A DNA stretch of 64,000 bases from Acinetobacter amyesii (GTDB lineage Bacteria > Pseudomonadota > Gammaproteobacteria > Pseudomonadales > Moraxellaceae), in assembly GCF_002018365.1 (NCBI RefSeq), contig NZ_MVKX01000011.1, positions 1 through 64,000 of the forward strand. Reading direction: 5' to 3'. Position 1 is the stretch's first letter, and the number at the start of each line of letters is the position of its first letter. The notes under the pieces are model-generated. The model searched no databases. It saw only the letters and a program-made list of their open reading frames with translations, and had not been told where the DNA came from. A program made the translations under genes and the position numbers. This document shows, piece after piece, positions 27,605-36,246 of this stretch.

Positions 27605-28954
27605 TTAGCAGAATTTCAACCCACCAAAACAGTTGGTCCGAACTTCCTGATTCCCCAAGACCTGATTTTTTAAAGTTAAATTGGCCGCACCGGCATTACT
27701 GAGGTTAATTGAACCGACATTTTTATAAATCGGTAAACCAAATGCTGCACCGACAGCAGAACCTAAGGGAATATAAATCGGTTCATTGGTTAAAATTTGC
27801 GATACTTTTTGTGCAACTTGTGGCAAGACGCCTGAAATATCCACTTCAGATGTTGGATTTAATTTGCCAATATTGATCGGGTCTTTAAATGACATCCACC
27901 AACCTGTACGTGCAATATCATCTGCATTGGCATCTGGCCAACTAATATCTTGAGATTGAAGCGATAAATAACCGGCTGTGCCATTTAATGGAATGTTATG
28001 AATCATATTTAAGGCTTGCTCAAAGGTAATGTTCATTTTCAAACCATCAATTGATGAACCCGAATCCATAAAGAACTGCGCCCCTTCTACCCATAACAAA
28101 TTACGGTCAAGTTTGACCTGCAAACTACCACTATCACGGTTGAGTTGAATCGACGGTACAGTCGCACTGATATTTTTGGCAACGGCTTGAGTTTGTCGTT
28201 TTCCGTTAATGGTAATTTCAGGGACGGTGAATGGCACATTCATTGAAGGAATTTTTAAACCCTTACTATTTTCAGGTTGGCTGACAAAGCTACGATCATT
28301 GTTCCAAATCGTATTAATCACCAAGTTCCCCGATAAAGTCTCACTGCTGCTATCCCCAAAGATCGCTGCTTGGGTCTTTGCTGTCCCTGTAGTCGGTGCA
28401 ATTTTCATATAACCGCTCAGTGACTTAATCCCGTCTGTCGGCGCACCCGTGTTTTGAATACCTGTGGTCAATAAACCTGTAATTGATTCAGCACTGACAC
28501 GGAAGCCTTTAACTTCACGTAAAGCGGCTTGTTTTGGGTTTTTAATGGCAAATTCAATAAACGGATTTTTCAGTTCGGCACTTGTCGACGCTCGATCACC
28601 ATTAAAGACGGGATTACCATTGGCATCGGTCGATGTTGCATTACCACTTAGCGCAAGATGACGAATATCAATATCACAGCCATTTGACCCATTTACTCCA
28701 CCACAGCCGAGTTGCAAACTTTTGACATTGACGTTCAGATCCATGACGGCATCTAAACTGAGTTTGTAGAAACCAATATTTTCATCGACCATTTGTTGGT
28801 TGACTAAAACAGGATCGGTATAGGACATATTCATCAATGCAGCACCATTGATGGCAGACAATTCTTCATCCGCTAATCCCACCAAGCCTTCTGCTGCAAA
28901 AACAACGTCAGAAACACATAAGGTCAATGCCATTGCGACTATTGTTTTTTTCAC
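27605..28954 (-). CDS. Exported FilA-like surface protein
   Basis: 449 residues with an N-terminal export signal (MKKTIVAMALTLCVSDVVFA, cleavage about residue 20). Immediately after it, LVGLADEELSAINGAAL resembles the short 'DEELS-x-GQ' motif at the start of Acinetobacter FilA and DUF6160-type proteins. The rest is Gly/Asn/Ser-rich and beta-strand-like, with a Cys pair LGCGGVNGSNGC near 85 and two Cys at the C-terminus (NCFGGLKFC), likely disulphides in the periplasm or at the surface. There is no lipobox and no autotransporter domain. The function is unknown; a structural or pilus-associated role is only suggested by the FilA resemblance. It is a lone gene. Confidence 0.65.
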   Translation of the reverse strand: MKKTIVAMALTLCVSDVVFAAEGLVGLADEELSAINGAALMNMSYTDPVLVNQQMVDENIGFYKLSLDAVMDLNVNVKSLQLGCGGVNGSNGCDIDIRHLALSGNATSTDANGNPVFNGDRASTSAELKNPFIEFAIKNPKQAALREVKGFRVSAESITGLLTTGIQNTGAPTDGIKSLSGYMKIAPTTGTAKTQAAIFGDSSSETLSGNLVINTIWNNDRSFVSQPENSKGLKIPSMNVPFTVPEITINGKRQTQAVAKNISATVPSIQLNRDSGSLQVKLDRNLLWVEGAQFFMDSGSSIDGLKMNITFEQALNMIHNIPLNGTAGYLSLQSQDISWPDANADDIARTGWWMSFKDPINIGKLNPTSEVDISGVLPQVAQKVSQILTNEPIYIPLGSAVGAAFGLPIYKNVGSINLSNAGAANLTLKNQVLGNQEVRTNCFGGLKFC

Positions 28955-29107
28955 GATTATTTAATCCTTTTTAATATTCGTCACTCATCCCGAGTGAAAT
29001 TTATGAGAAGATTAAATCAATAGCATTGGCGTAAATGAATGGCAATTTGTGACACACATCACAACTAGATTATACAAAATGCCAATTTTCACGAATTTTA
29101 GGCCAAT

Positions 29108-29142
29108 AAAAACCCCAGCAACATTTCCATCACTAGGGTTTT
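29108..29142 (-). terminator. Terminator after the flavodoxin gene
   Basis: On the minus strand AAAACCCTAG pairs with CTGGGGTTTT (one G-U pair, 14-base loop), ending in a short U-run. Confidence 0.6.
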
Positions 29143-29183
29143 CAAAGATTTATAAATGATAGTTCAAACGATTTATTTACAAA

Positions 29184-29735
29184 TTAATTAAATTTATTTA
29201 ACAACAGCCCCAGATATTCTCCGAACCAAATGGCGGTTTCTAAATCGCCCGCAGGTGGCGTGACTTCAACAGGTGCATTATCCGATTGTGTCATTAAACC
29301 TAAAAAGCTCGACATCCGATTTAAATCTGTTGTGCTGCGTCCAGTTGGCATCAATGGAAGACCGCTCCACAACATACCGTGCTGCATGGCGAATAAATTG
29401 ATTTGCTGTAATACCGCCAATTTATCTCCACTTAAGCCGCCACCATTAGTAAAACCTGCGGCTAACTTGCCTTGCCATGTCCGTGCTAACCAGCGTTTAG
29501 ATGATTGCTCCATAAACAATTTCATTGCCGCACTCATACTGCCCATATAGGTTGGGCATCCAAAAACGATGGCATCAGCGCTGTCCAAAACATCCCAATC
29601 CACATGTTCTACATTCATGAGATGGACTTTTACACCGGCTTTTTCTGCACCTTGTACAATGAAATTCGCCACTTTGGCAGTGTGTCCATAGGGACTGTGG
29701 TAAACAACAGCAAGAGATTTAGCAGTCAAAGACAT
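29184..29735 (-). CDS. Flavodoxin-fold NAD(P)H:quinone oxidoreductase-like protein
   Basis: 183 residues with a flavodoxin fold. The FMN phosphate loop is HSPYGHTAKVA (about 13-23), followed by VFGCPTYMGSMS (about 58-69), the segment binding the isoalloxazine ring in WrbA-type enzymes, and FTNGGGLSGDK (about 95-105). The protein is close to the NADPH-dependent FMN reductase/WrbA group but slightly shorter than WrbA (198). Reduction of quinones is the likely role; the substrate is unproven. It is downstream of pgeF in the same direction with a 40-base gap. Confidence 0.85.
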   Translation of the reverse strand: MSLTAKSLAVVYHSPYGHTAKVANFIVQGAEKAGVKVHLMNVEHVDWDVLDSADAIVFGCPTYMGSMSAAMKLFMEQSSKRWLARTWQGKLAAGFTNGGGLSGDKLAVLQQINLFAMQHGMLWSGLPLMPTGRSTTDLNRMSSFLGLMTQSDNAPVEVTPPAGDLETAIWFGEYLGLLLNKFN

Positions 29736-29775
29736 AACATTTAAAAGTCGATAGATTCAGTCAAGTTTAGCATTT

Positions 29776-30516
29776 TCAAAGCATAAAGACGAATGTTGCC
29801 ATACGTCCTGTTTTCGCTTCGCGGCGATAAGAAAAATATTCTTCAGCTTGCAAAAAGGTACATTGGTCGCCACCTGTTACAGCTTTAACCCCATGTAATG
29901 CAAGAATATAACGCGCTATCGCATAAAGATCAGCATAATATTTGCCTTCCTTTACACCAGCTTTAAATGCACTTTCAAGTTCTGGGTATTTGGAACAAAA
30001 GGCAGCTTTGACTTCTGCGCCAATTTCAAAACTCTCTTGGCAAATAGCTGCCCCCAACCAAGCCCATGTTGGCTGAGTGTGCATAGCTGCAATGGTGTTT
30101 TCCACAATACCATTAGCCAGACCCTTCCAACCTGCATGCAGATTGGCAACCTCAGTCCCGTCAGCATTACCCAAAACCACGGGTAAGCAGTCTGCGGTCA
30201 TCATCATCAGGGCATGGTGTTTAGACTGCGTGACCATGCCATCGCCTTCAGGTGCAACAAAGTTGATCTGTTCATCAATGCGATGGCATAGCGTACTGTG
30301 CGTTTGGTTCATCCAACTGATTTTATTCACGCCATATTCAGCAAAGTCGTTCAGCAACTGCATTCGGTGCTTTTGCACACGTGCTGCATCATCGCCTACA
30401 TGCAATGCTAGATTAAATCCCGCCAGCTCAGGTTGTTCAGCGGGTTGCGTCTGATCATGATGAACTCGAGTTTGTCCTACAAAAACACCCTGTGGAAGTC
30501 CCTGAACAAATTGCAT
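29776..30516 (-). CDS. pgeF: Peptidoglycan editing factor PgeF (YfiH, laccase-domain)
   Basis: Purine/multicopper-oxidase-fold protein now known to remove mis-incorporated L-Ser from peptidoglycan precursors; earlier called polyphenol oxidase. The 246 residues contain MNQTHSTLCH (His about 73), MMTADCLPVVLG (Cys about 107) and VANLHAGWKGL (His about 124), the conserved Cys/His metal site, and a C-terminal GDQCTFLQAEEYFSYRRE. It lies downstream of rluD, the usual neighbour in Pseudomonas and E. coli, and is likely co-transcribed with it. Confidence 0.94.
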   Translation of the reverse strand: MQFVQGLPQGVFVGQTRVHHDQTQPAEQPELAGFNLALHVGDDAARVQKHRMQLLNDFAEYGVNKISWMNQTHSTLCHRIDEQINFVAPEGDGMVTQSKHHALMMMTADCLPVVLGNADGTEVANLHAGWKGLANGIVENTIAAMHTQPTWAWLGAAICQESFEIGAEVKAAFCSKYPELESAFKAGVKEGKYYADLYAIARYILALHGVKAVTGGDQCTFLQAEEYFSYRREAKTGRMATFVFML

Positions 30517-30560
30517 GTTGCCGTCCTTTTCTATCTATGGCGTGTAAATCAGTTTAAAAC

Positions 30561-31613
30561 TTAATAGGCTTTGTTTTCGCTACGTAAAACTTCAACCAAT
30601 TGATTAAAGTCTTCAGGCCATGGTGCTTCAAACATCATGTCTTCACCTGTACGTGGATGAACAAGACCCAATTTAACCGCATGTAAAGCCTGACGTTTAA
30701 AGCCACGTAAAGTGTCATCTAATAACATCGACGCGCCTGCAGGCATACGTACACGTGGTACATACACTTGATCGCCCACAAGACCATGACCGATATAAGT
30801 GAAATGCACACGAATTTGATGGGTACGACCCGTTTCTAGACGTGCTTGAACGCGGGTAAAGTTTTGGAAACGTTCTTTCACATTATAGTGAGTCACCGCA
30901 TCTTTACCGCCCGGCAAGACTGCCATTTTAATGCGATCAACAGGATGACGTTTAATTGGTTCATCGACTGTACCGCCGGCAATAATGTTGCCATATACAA
31001 TCAAATCGTAAATACGGTAAACCGATTTCTTCGCCAATTGCTTACTTAAAGAAAATTGGGATTCGAGGTTTTTCGCAACGACCAACAGACCTGAGGTGTC
31101 TTTATCAATACGATGCACCAAACCTGCACGGGTCAACTCTGAAGATTTTGGATAGTGATGCAAAATTGCATTCACCAATGTGCCTGTACTGTTACCAGCG
31201 CCCGGATGAACAACCATACCGACAGGTTTATTAATCACCATAATATCGTCATCTTCATAGACAATATTGAGTGGAATATCTTCAGGTAAGCTACGTGTTT
31301 GTGCTTCTAACTCGACGTCTAAAGTCAGTAACTCTGTGCCTTCGCATTTGTACTTTGGTTTCACAGTGTTACCATTGACCAACAAATGGCCCTCTTTGAG
31401 CCACTGTTTTAGCTTTTCACGAGAAAAATCAGTCCAAACCAGTGCTGAAACCTGATCAATACGTTGTCCTAAATAGCTTTCATCCAATTGAAATTGCAAC
31501 GATAAACGTGTTGCAGTTGAGTCTGAAGTATGGTTATCTGCATCCTCAGAATCTTCAAGTAAATTGAAATCAGTTTCAGGGAAATTAGAATTGGAAGATT
31601 GTGCTTGACTCAT
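30561..31613 (-). CDS. rluD: 23S rRNA pseudouridine synthase RluD
   Basis: Makes pseudouridines 1911, 1915 and 1917 in helix 69 of 23S rRNA. The N-terminal S4 domain (about 65-110: RIDQVSALVW and LKQWLKEGHLLVNG) precedes the catalytic domain with VHRIDKDTSGLLVVAK, in which the Asp of RIDKD is the nucleophile, and a late GRTHQIRVH motif. The 350 residues include a 40-residue acidic N-terminal extension relative to E. coli RluD (326). It is divergent from bamD with a 71-base gap, the standard arrangement. Confidence 0.95.
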   Translation of the reverse strand: MSQAQSSNSNFPETDFNLLEDSEDADNHTSDSTATRLSLQFQLDESYLGQRIDQVSALVWTDFSREKLKQWLKEGHLLVNGNTVKPKYKCEGTELLTLDVELEAQTRSLPEDIPLNIVYEDDDIMVINKPVGMVVHPGAGNSTGTLVNAILHHYPKSSELTRAGLVHRIDKDTSGLLVVAKNLESQFSLSKQLAKKSVYRIYDLIVYGNIIAGGTVDEPIKRHPVDRIKMAVLPGGKDAVTHYNVKERFQNFTRVQARLETGRTHQIRVHFTYIGHGLVGDQVYVPRVRMPAGASMLLDDTLRGFKRQALHAVKLGLVHPRTGEDMMFEAPWPEDFNQLVEVLRSENKAY

Positions 31614-31684
31614 TTGCTCATTCAGACAAAAGTGGTTTAATAGTTCAATTGTAGCTCATTGCCCGTATTAACAGAGGAATTTTT

Positions 31685-32677
31685 ATGTCGCTACCAAAAT
31701 ATAAAATGACAATGCTTGCTCTAACAATAGGCATTGCATCGGCAATGGTAGGCTGTAGCAGTAATCCAAAGAAAGAAGTGGTCGACACAGGTCCACAATC
31801 AAGCGAACAGATTTATATCGAAAAAGCACAAAAAGCGCTTGAACGTAACCAATATACAGATGCAGCAAAACACCTTGAAGCTCTAGAGACCTATTACCCT
31901 ACAGGTAACTATGCGCAGCAAGCACAACTTGAATTATTGTATGTAAAGTTTCAGCAAAAAGACTATGAAGGTGCAATTGCACTTGCAGACCGTTTTATTC
32001 GTATGAACCCGCAGCATCCGCAAGTTGATTATGCGTACTATGTGCGTGGTGTTTCAAATATGGAGCAAAATTACAATGGTTTGCTTCGCTATACCTCTTT
32101 AAAGCAATCGCATCGTGATGTGAGCTATCTCAAAGTGGCTTATCAAAACTTTGTCGACTTTATTCGTCGCTATCCATCGAGTGAATATGCAGTCGATGCC
32201 GCACAACGTATGAAGTTCATCAGTCAAGAATTGGCTGAAAGCGAAATGAATGCGGCGCGTTTTAATGTGAAACGTAAAGCATGGCTAGCTGCTGTTGAAC
32301 GTTCACTTTGGGTGATCGAACATTATCCTCAAGCACCACAAGTTCCAGAAGCCTTAGCGACTGTAGCCTATGGTTATGACAAACTTGGTGATAAAACCAC
32401 GTCTCAGCAATACATTGACGTGCTTAAACTGAACTATCCAAAACTTGTGAAGTCAGACGGTACGGTCAATATGCGTGCTGCACGTAGTGAAGGCAGCTTC
32501 CTTAACCGTGCAACGTTGGGTATTTTCGGTAAAGAAGCACAAACGATGTCTGAGCAAACCTCTACAGACGCAGTTGAAACTGATGAAGAAAAACGCAGCT
32601 TAACCAATCGTTTAAGCTTTGGCTTATTGGATCGCCCTCATAGCGAAAAAACTGAGTCGTCAGAATCAGCTGAATAA
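31685..32677 (+). CDS. bamD: Outer-membrane assembly lipoprotein BamD
   Basis: Essential lipoprotein of the BAM complex that inserts beta-barrel proteins into the outer membrane. A lipoprotein signal ends at the lipobox VGC with Cys24. Tetratricopeptide repeats follow (about 40-230): EKAQKALERNQYTDAAKHLE, YEGAIALADRFIRMNPQHP and later YAVDAAQRMK. The 330 residues are longer than E. coli BamD (245) because of an acidic C-terminal extension of about 80 residues (from about 255), common in Acinetobacter. Divergent from rluD; terminator at 32707. Confidence 0.95.
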   Translation: MSLPKYKMTMLALTIGIASAMVGCSSNPKKEVVDTGPQSSEQIYIEKAQKALERNQYTDAAKHLEALETYYPTGNYAQQAQLELLYVKFQQKDYEGAIALADRFIRMNPQHPQVDYAYYVRGVSNMEQNYNGLLRYTSLKQSHRDVSYLKVAYQNFVDFIRRYPSSEYAVDAAQRMKFISQELAESEMNAARFNVKRKAWLAAVERSLWVIEHYPQAPQVPEALATVAYGYDKLGDKTTSQQYIDVLKLNYPKLVKSDGTVNMRAARSEGSFLNRATLGIFGKEAQTMSEQTSTDAVETDEEKRSLTNRLSFGLLDRPHSEKTESSESAE

Positions 32678-32706
32678 TATAGTCGCAACGAAGGTCGATT
32701 TTTCAC

Positions 32707-32735
32707 AAAGGGCAAGTTAGAATACTTGCCCTTTT
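32707..32735 (+). terminator. Terminator of bamD
   Basis: Eleven-base-pair stem AAAGGGCAAGT (32707-32717) with ACTTGCCCTTT, loop TAGAAT, then a short T-run. Confidence 0.85.
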
Positions 32736-32888
32736 ATCTTTTCAGGATCTACAGATTCGGTTAGATTAAAAGGTATACAATAGTTCGATGGACAATGCTG
32801 TACTGCATCTCCCCTGAACTTACAGCATTGCTGATTTCAACATATTTCACGAACTGCCCAAATTCAATAGATAGACAGATAAAACAGC

Positions 32889-34829
32889 ATGGCCATTCCT
32901 CAACATACAATTGATCAAATTTTAGATCGCACCGATATTGTCGATGTGATTGGTCAATTTGTGAAATTGAAAAAGACTGGACGCACCTACTCAGGATGCT
33001 GCCCATTCCATCAGGAAAAATCGCCATCTTTCCATGTCTATCGTGATAAACAATATTTTCACTGCTTTGGTTGTCAGGCCAATGGTAATGCCATCCGTTT
33101 TTTAATGGATATTGGTAGCCGTAACTTCATTGAAGTAATGAAGGATTTATCAAGCCAAACAGGTATTGAACTACCGAAAGACAATAACGATTCCAATAAA
33201 CTCAAATATAAGCGCGAATCTAAACCCAAACCTGTACAAAAACCTGCAATCGAAGCAAAAGCTCTGCCGCCCAAAACAGGCGAAACACACACCGCTCCTG
33301 CTGCAGTAAATTTCGAACACGACCCATTTGCTGAGTTTCAAAATAACGAAGACGCCTTTTATGGGAACGATCCGTTTGCTCACTTTGACCAAGTTGCAAA
33401 TGCTTTTGAAGATGTGCCGCAAGATGGAAATTTATATGACTTGCTGGAAAATGTCGCACAGTTTTATGAGCAACAACTTCCGCTCAGTCCAATTGGGCAA
33501 GCTTATTTTAAACAACGGGGTCTCAGTGCAGACACCATCGCCTATTGGCGCTTAGGCTATGCCCCTGAAGATTGGCAACATCTAGAAAAAGCCTTTCCAC
33601 AAGATATCGAAGGACTCAAACTCCTCGGTTTGATTCGAACCAGTGACAGTGGTCGTGACTTTGACCTTCTGCGCGAGCGGGTGATTTTCCCTATTCGAGA
33701 TGCGAAAGGTCGTGTGGTCGGTTTTGGTGGTCGTGCCTTAAATGATGAAATCAAACCGAAATACATCAACTCCCCTGACTCCGAAGTTTTCCATAAAAAC
33801 CAGTTACTTTATGGTTTATATGAAGGCCGTAAACAAAAAGCCAATGACTGGATGATGGTGGAAGGTTACATGGATGTGATTGCCCTACAGCAGTATGGCG
33901 TAACTGGTGCAGTTGCAACCTTAGGAACCGCGAGTAATTCAGAACATTTAAATATTTTATATAATCAAAATGACAAGAAAAACAACCGAATTACTTTAGC
34001 TTTTGATGGTGATGCCGCAGGTCAAAAAGCAGCTCGTCGTACGCTTGAAATTGCCCTTCCATTACTGAATGATGGACGTGAACTTAAATTCTTTGTTTTG
34101 CCGAATGACCACGACCCAGATTCATTGATCCGTCGTGAAGGTATCGAAAATTTTCGACGGTTACTGGACACATCACCGCTACTTTCTGAGTTTGTTTTTG
34201 CACATTTAACGCAAAATCATAATGTTGCTTCGCCTGAAGGTAAAAGTCAGGTGATGGGTGAACTGAGACAACTGACTGAACTGTTACCGAAAGGTGGTTC
34301 ATATCGTTATTTGCTACAACAATATTTCCGTGAAAAATTAGGGTTTAGCCGAAAGTGGCAGCCTCAAGTCAATAATGATGCGTCTCTGAGCTTTAGTACA
34401 AAAATTGATGCTGAAGAATATGTGATTGCGATTTTAATCAATCATCCTTATCTCTACATTCACTTTGAACCTTTACGCGCCTTAGTTTCGCAAGATCTCT
34501 TGCTTTATCACGTTTTAAATATTTTCAATGTGATTTTTGATGAATTGCCTGATGACCCAGAGTTATCGACCTATTATGTACTCGGTGCTTGCGCAGCACA
34601 TCATCATGAATTACAACATATTTTAGAGCATGCCAATATCAGTGACTATACGTCATCACCTGAACAAGCAGATAAACTCGCAGCAGATTTATCGACAAAA
34701 TTGCAATATCAATTCTTACAACTCAAGATCAAGTCGAATAAGTTTTCTAGCCTTGCAGAAATGCGTAATTTAAAACAACGTATTTATGATATTGATAAAA
34801 AAAGATCGCTCACACTCCTTGAAGATTAA
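32889..34829 (+). CDS. dnaG: DNA primase
   Basis: Synthesises RNA primers at replication forks. The CHC2 zinc-binding domain shows Cys38, His41, Cys59 and Cys62 (CCPFHQEKSP, YFHCFGCQ). The TOPRIM catalytic domain has VEGYMD (about 319) and AFDGDAAG (about 376-383), and the C-terminal helicase-interaction domain follows (about 500-646). The 646 residues exceed E. coli DnaG (581) because of a Pro/Lys-rich linker of about 70 residues (about 103-175) between the zinc and RNA-polymerase domains, containing a repeated HDPFAEF/NDPFAHF. Unlike in E. coli it is not next to rpoD, which lies 17 kb away. No rpsU is seen beside it. Confidence 0.96.
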   Translation: MAIPQHTIDQILDRTDIVDVIGQFVKLKKTGRTYSGCCPFHQEKSPSFHVYRDKQYFHCFGCQANGNAIRFLMDIGSRNFIEVMKDLSSQTGIELPKDNNDSNKLKYKRESKPKPVQKPAIEAKALPPKTGETHTAPAAVNFEHDPFAEFQNNEDAFYGNDPFAHFDQVANAFEDVPQDGNLYDLLENVAQFYEQQLPLSPIGQAYFKQRGLSADTIAYWRLGYAPEDWQHLEKAFPQDIEGLKLLGLIRTSDSGRDFDLLRERVIFPIRDAKGRVVGFGGRALNDEIKPKYINSPDSEVFHKNQLLYGLYEGRKQKANDWMMVEGYMDVIALQQYGVTGAVATLGTASNSEHLNILYNQNDKKNNRITLAFDGDAAGQKAARRTLEIALPLLNDGRELKFFVLPNDHDPDSLIRREGIENFRRLLDTSPLLSEFVFAHLTQNHNVASPEGKSQVMGELRQLTELLPKGGSYRYLLQQYFREKLGFSRKWQPQVNNDASLSFSTKIDAEEYVIAILINHPYLYIHFEPLRALVSQDLLLYHVLNIFNVIFDELPDDPELSTYYVLGACAAHHHELQHILEHANISDYTSSPEQADKLAADLSTKLQYQFLQLKIKSNKFSSLAEMRNLKQRIYDIDKKRSLTLLED

Positions 34830-34884
34830 GTTTTAACTTCAAGTTCAAGCTGTGAACGACATACTATTCAATGAATCAGCTTAT

Positions 34885-36168
34885 TTATTTCTTTGGTTTA
34901 CGGCGATTTTCAGCCACGTTAACTAAATCTTGTTCTATCATTTCAAAATAAGCAGGGTCTTCCGCCATCGCTGCATTGCGCAGCACGATAGAGGTTGGAT
35001 GCAACAGCTTTTGGGTTAAACGATGTGACATTTCTTGCATAATCTTCGCAGCATCTTCGCCCTTTTGTAGACGATTCAGGGCTAAAGCCAGTTCTTCTTG
35101 ACGCAATGACTCACCATGTTCACGGTATGCATGAATCGTCGAGCCAGCCAAATTCACTTTTTGCTGTGTGATTAAATCTGTCGCAAGCTGATTGACCATC
35201 ACTTCAGCTTCAACTGCCGCCTGACGACGCTGAGCCAAATTTTCTTCAATGACAGTTTGCAGGTCATCTACACCATATAAGTAAACGCCATCTAGACTTT
35301 CAACTTTGGCTTCAATATCTCGTGGTACAGCCAAATCAACCAATAGCATTTGTTTATAACGACGTTTTTTCAGTGCTGCTTTGACATCCGCAAAATAAAT
35401 CACTTGATGCAAGCTTCCAGTACAACTTGAAATTACATCTGCACGATGTAAATTGTCAGCCAAATCTGCAAAATCAATAATTTCAACTTCTACACGATGA
35501 GCAATCTCTTGCGATAAAGCTTCGGCACGGGCACGTGTACGGTTACAGATAATAATTCTGCCCACACCCATTTCAGCCAAATGCTTCGCAACCAAGCTAT
35601 TCATTTCACCTGCAGCAACAATCATCACCGTTAATTTTTCAGGCTGACTAAAAACCTGTAAAGCGAGCTGAGCAACGGCATAGCCCATCGACACCGCATG
35701 ACTTCCGACTGCTGTTTCAGAACGCACTCGTTTTGCCGCATAAAAGGCATATTCAAAAATACGGTTTAAATTTGGGGAAACGGTTTCAGCATCTTTGGCT
35801 AAGGACAAAGCCGTTTTGACCTGACCTAAAATTTGAGGCTCACCAAGCATGAGCGAATCTAAGCCGCTGGCCACACGCATGAGGTGTGTCACCGCCTGTG
35901 CATTTTCATAACGATACACATGATTTGACAATTGCTTTACATCGATACCATTTGATTGGGCGAGCCAATTCAATACCATGTCTGCATTTTCAGACATCGC
36001 ATAGACTTCGGTACGATTACATGTAGACACCACCACCATGTCATTGAGTTCAGGCGTATGGCTTTGCTGTTCAAGCAGTGCAGTTAACTTTTCAGGGTTA
36101 AATGCAATCTGTTCACGCAGCTCTACAGAGGCGGTTTGATGGTTGACACCCAATGCAAAGAAAGACAT
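34885..36168 (-). CDS. hemA: Glutamyl-tRNA reductase
   Basis: Reduces glutamyl-tRNA(Glu) to glutamate-1-semialdehyde, the first committed step of haem synthesis by the C5 route. The catalytic Cys50 is in [13 protein letters not shown]; the NADPH-binding Rossmann segment [19 protein letters not shown] lies at about 190; the C-terminal dimerisation helix follows (about 315-420). The 427 residues match the family. It is divergent from the TPR-protein gene with 33-80 bases between them, as in Pseudomonas. Confidence 0.96.
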   Translation of the reverse strand: MSFFALGVNHQTASVELREQIAFNPEKLTALLEQQSHTPELNDMVVVSTCNRTEVYAMSENADMVLNWLAQSNGIDVKQLSNHVYRYENAQAVTHLMRVASGLDSLMLGEPQILGQVKTALSLAKDAETVSPNLNRIFEYAFYAAKRVRSETAVGSHAVSMGYAVAQLALQVFSQPEKLTVMIVAAGEMNSLVAKHLAEMGVGRIIICNRTRARAEALSQEIAHRVEVEIIDFADLADNLHRADVISSCTGSLHQVIYFADVKAALKKRRYKQMLLVDLAVPRDIEAKVESLDGVYLYGVDDLQTVIEENLAQRRQAAVEAEVMVNQLATDLITQQKVNLAGSTIHAYREHGESLRQEELALALNRLQKGEDAAKIMQEMSHRLTQKLLHPTSIVLRNAAMAEDPAYFEMIEQDLVNVAENRRKPKK

Positions 36169-36246
36169 ATCAGATCATCATTTCGCTAAATTTATGCTAT
36201 TGTGCAACATCGGTGTCATAAAAAGCATTACTTGGATCAAGAAAAA

